In this document: positions 63,967 through 64,000 of the stretch, one piece after another
Layout: the number at the start of each line of letters is the position of its first letter
Numbering within the stretch: the stretch's first letter is position 1
Source: Gleimia coleocanis DSM 15436
Lineage (GTDB): Bacteria; Actinomycetota; Actinomycetes; Actinomycetales; Actinomycetaceae
Assembly: GCF_000159015.1 (NCBI RefSeq)
Contig: NZ_DS999541.1
Span: 47,324 to 111,323 of the forward strand
Reading direction: 5' to 3'
Length of the DNA: 64,000 bases
The notes under the pieces: generated by a model
What the model was told of the DNA's origin: nothing
Seen by the model: only the letters and a program-made list of their open reading frames with translations
The model's database searches: none
Position numbers and translations under genes: made by a program

Positions 63967-64000
63967 AGGCTAATGGTAACGGATAAAAGAAAAACCGGGG

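Overview
The window reads as a chromosomal segment of a low-to-mid G+C actinobacterium, most likely a member of the Actinomycetaceae. The gene order ffh, rpsP, KH protein, rimM, trmD, rplS, lepB, rnhB, DUF2469, yraN, comM, dprA is the actinobacterial one. DUF2469 and DUF6318 proteins, a cysteine-free L32, an LAETG-type cell-wall sorting signal and frequent GTG starts agree. Base composition looks close to even by eye, which is low for the phylum and would suit a Gleimia- or Arcanobacterium-like genus; that placement is an inference. There is no integrase, transposase, phage gene or CRISPR array, so this is mainly core chromosome with a few accessory cassettes.

Layout. 1-2.6 kb: end of ileS and folC. 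2.7-5.7 kb: a membrane protein and a PTS-type dihydroxyacetone kinase operon (dhaKLM). 5.7-9.3 kb: an 810-base gene-free stretch, ndk, two small hypothetical genes, then a secreted-protein pair on the minus strand whose first gene is frameshifted. 9.3-16 kb: ftsY, ffh, an amidohydrolase, rpsP, khpA, rimM and a trmD fused to an acetyltransferase-like domain. 16-18.4 kb: DUF2469, rnhB, lepB and rplS, inverted in place relative to the usual order. 18.8-21.9 kb: yraN, comM, dprA. 22-30 kb: a small XRE/DUF6442 pair, a TetR-controlled ABC/YhgE operon, a heterodimeric ABC exporter-fold pair behind a DtxR-type box, and a peroxiredoxin. 30.6-36.6 kb: a ROK regulator divergent from a sugar ABC transporter and a DUF4091 putative glycosidase. 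36.7-39 kb: DtxR-family regulator, VKOR, two identical tRNA-Lys genes, HIT protein. 39-49.4 kb: leuS, aldose epimerase, Nei, GNAT, cysE, cysK, YigZ, rpmF, tRNA-Arg, ilvA, orn. 49.7-55.8 kb: an LAETG surface protein, ssb, ettA, an Mrr-like nuclease and tesB. 56-59.2 kb: PTS EIIB, malQ and PTS EIIA. 59.2-64 kb: peptidases pepN and pepO.

The strongest unexplained signal is a dispersed word, CGAGGGCG with a pyrimidine run before it (fuller form TTYYCGAGGGCG). I count 31 copies by hand, 16 in one orientation and 15 in the other. Nine carry the 10-mer CCCGAGGGCG. Copies inside genes occur in three reading frames, and intergenic copies often form inverted-pair hairpins. This is how DNA-uptake sequences behave in Neisseriaceae and Pasteurellaceae, and the window carries comM and dprA. 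Other signals are a family of about 40-base palindromic elements clustered between genes, a structured rplS leader, several operator/promoter overlaps, and a 5'-to-3' drift in wobble-base usage along transcription units.
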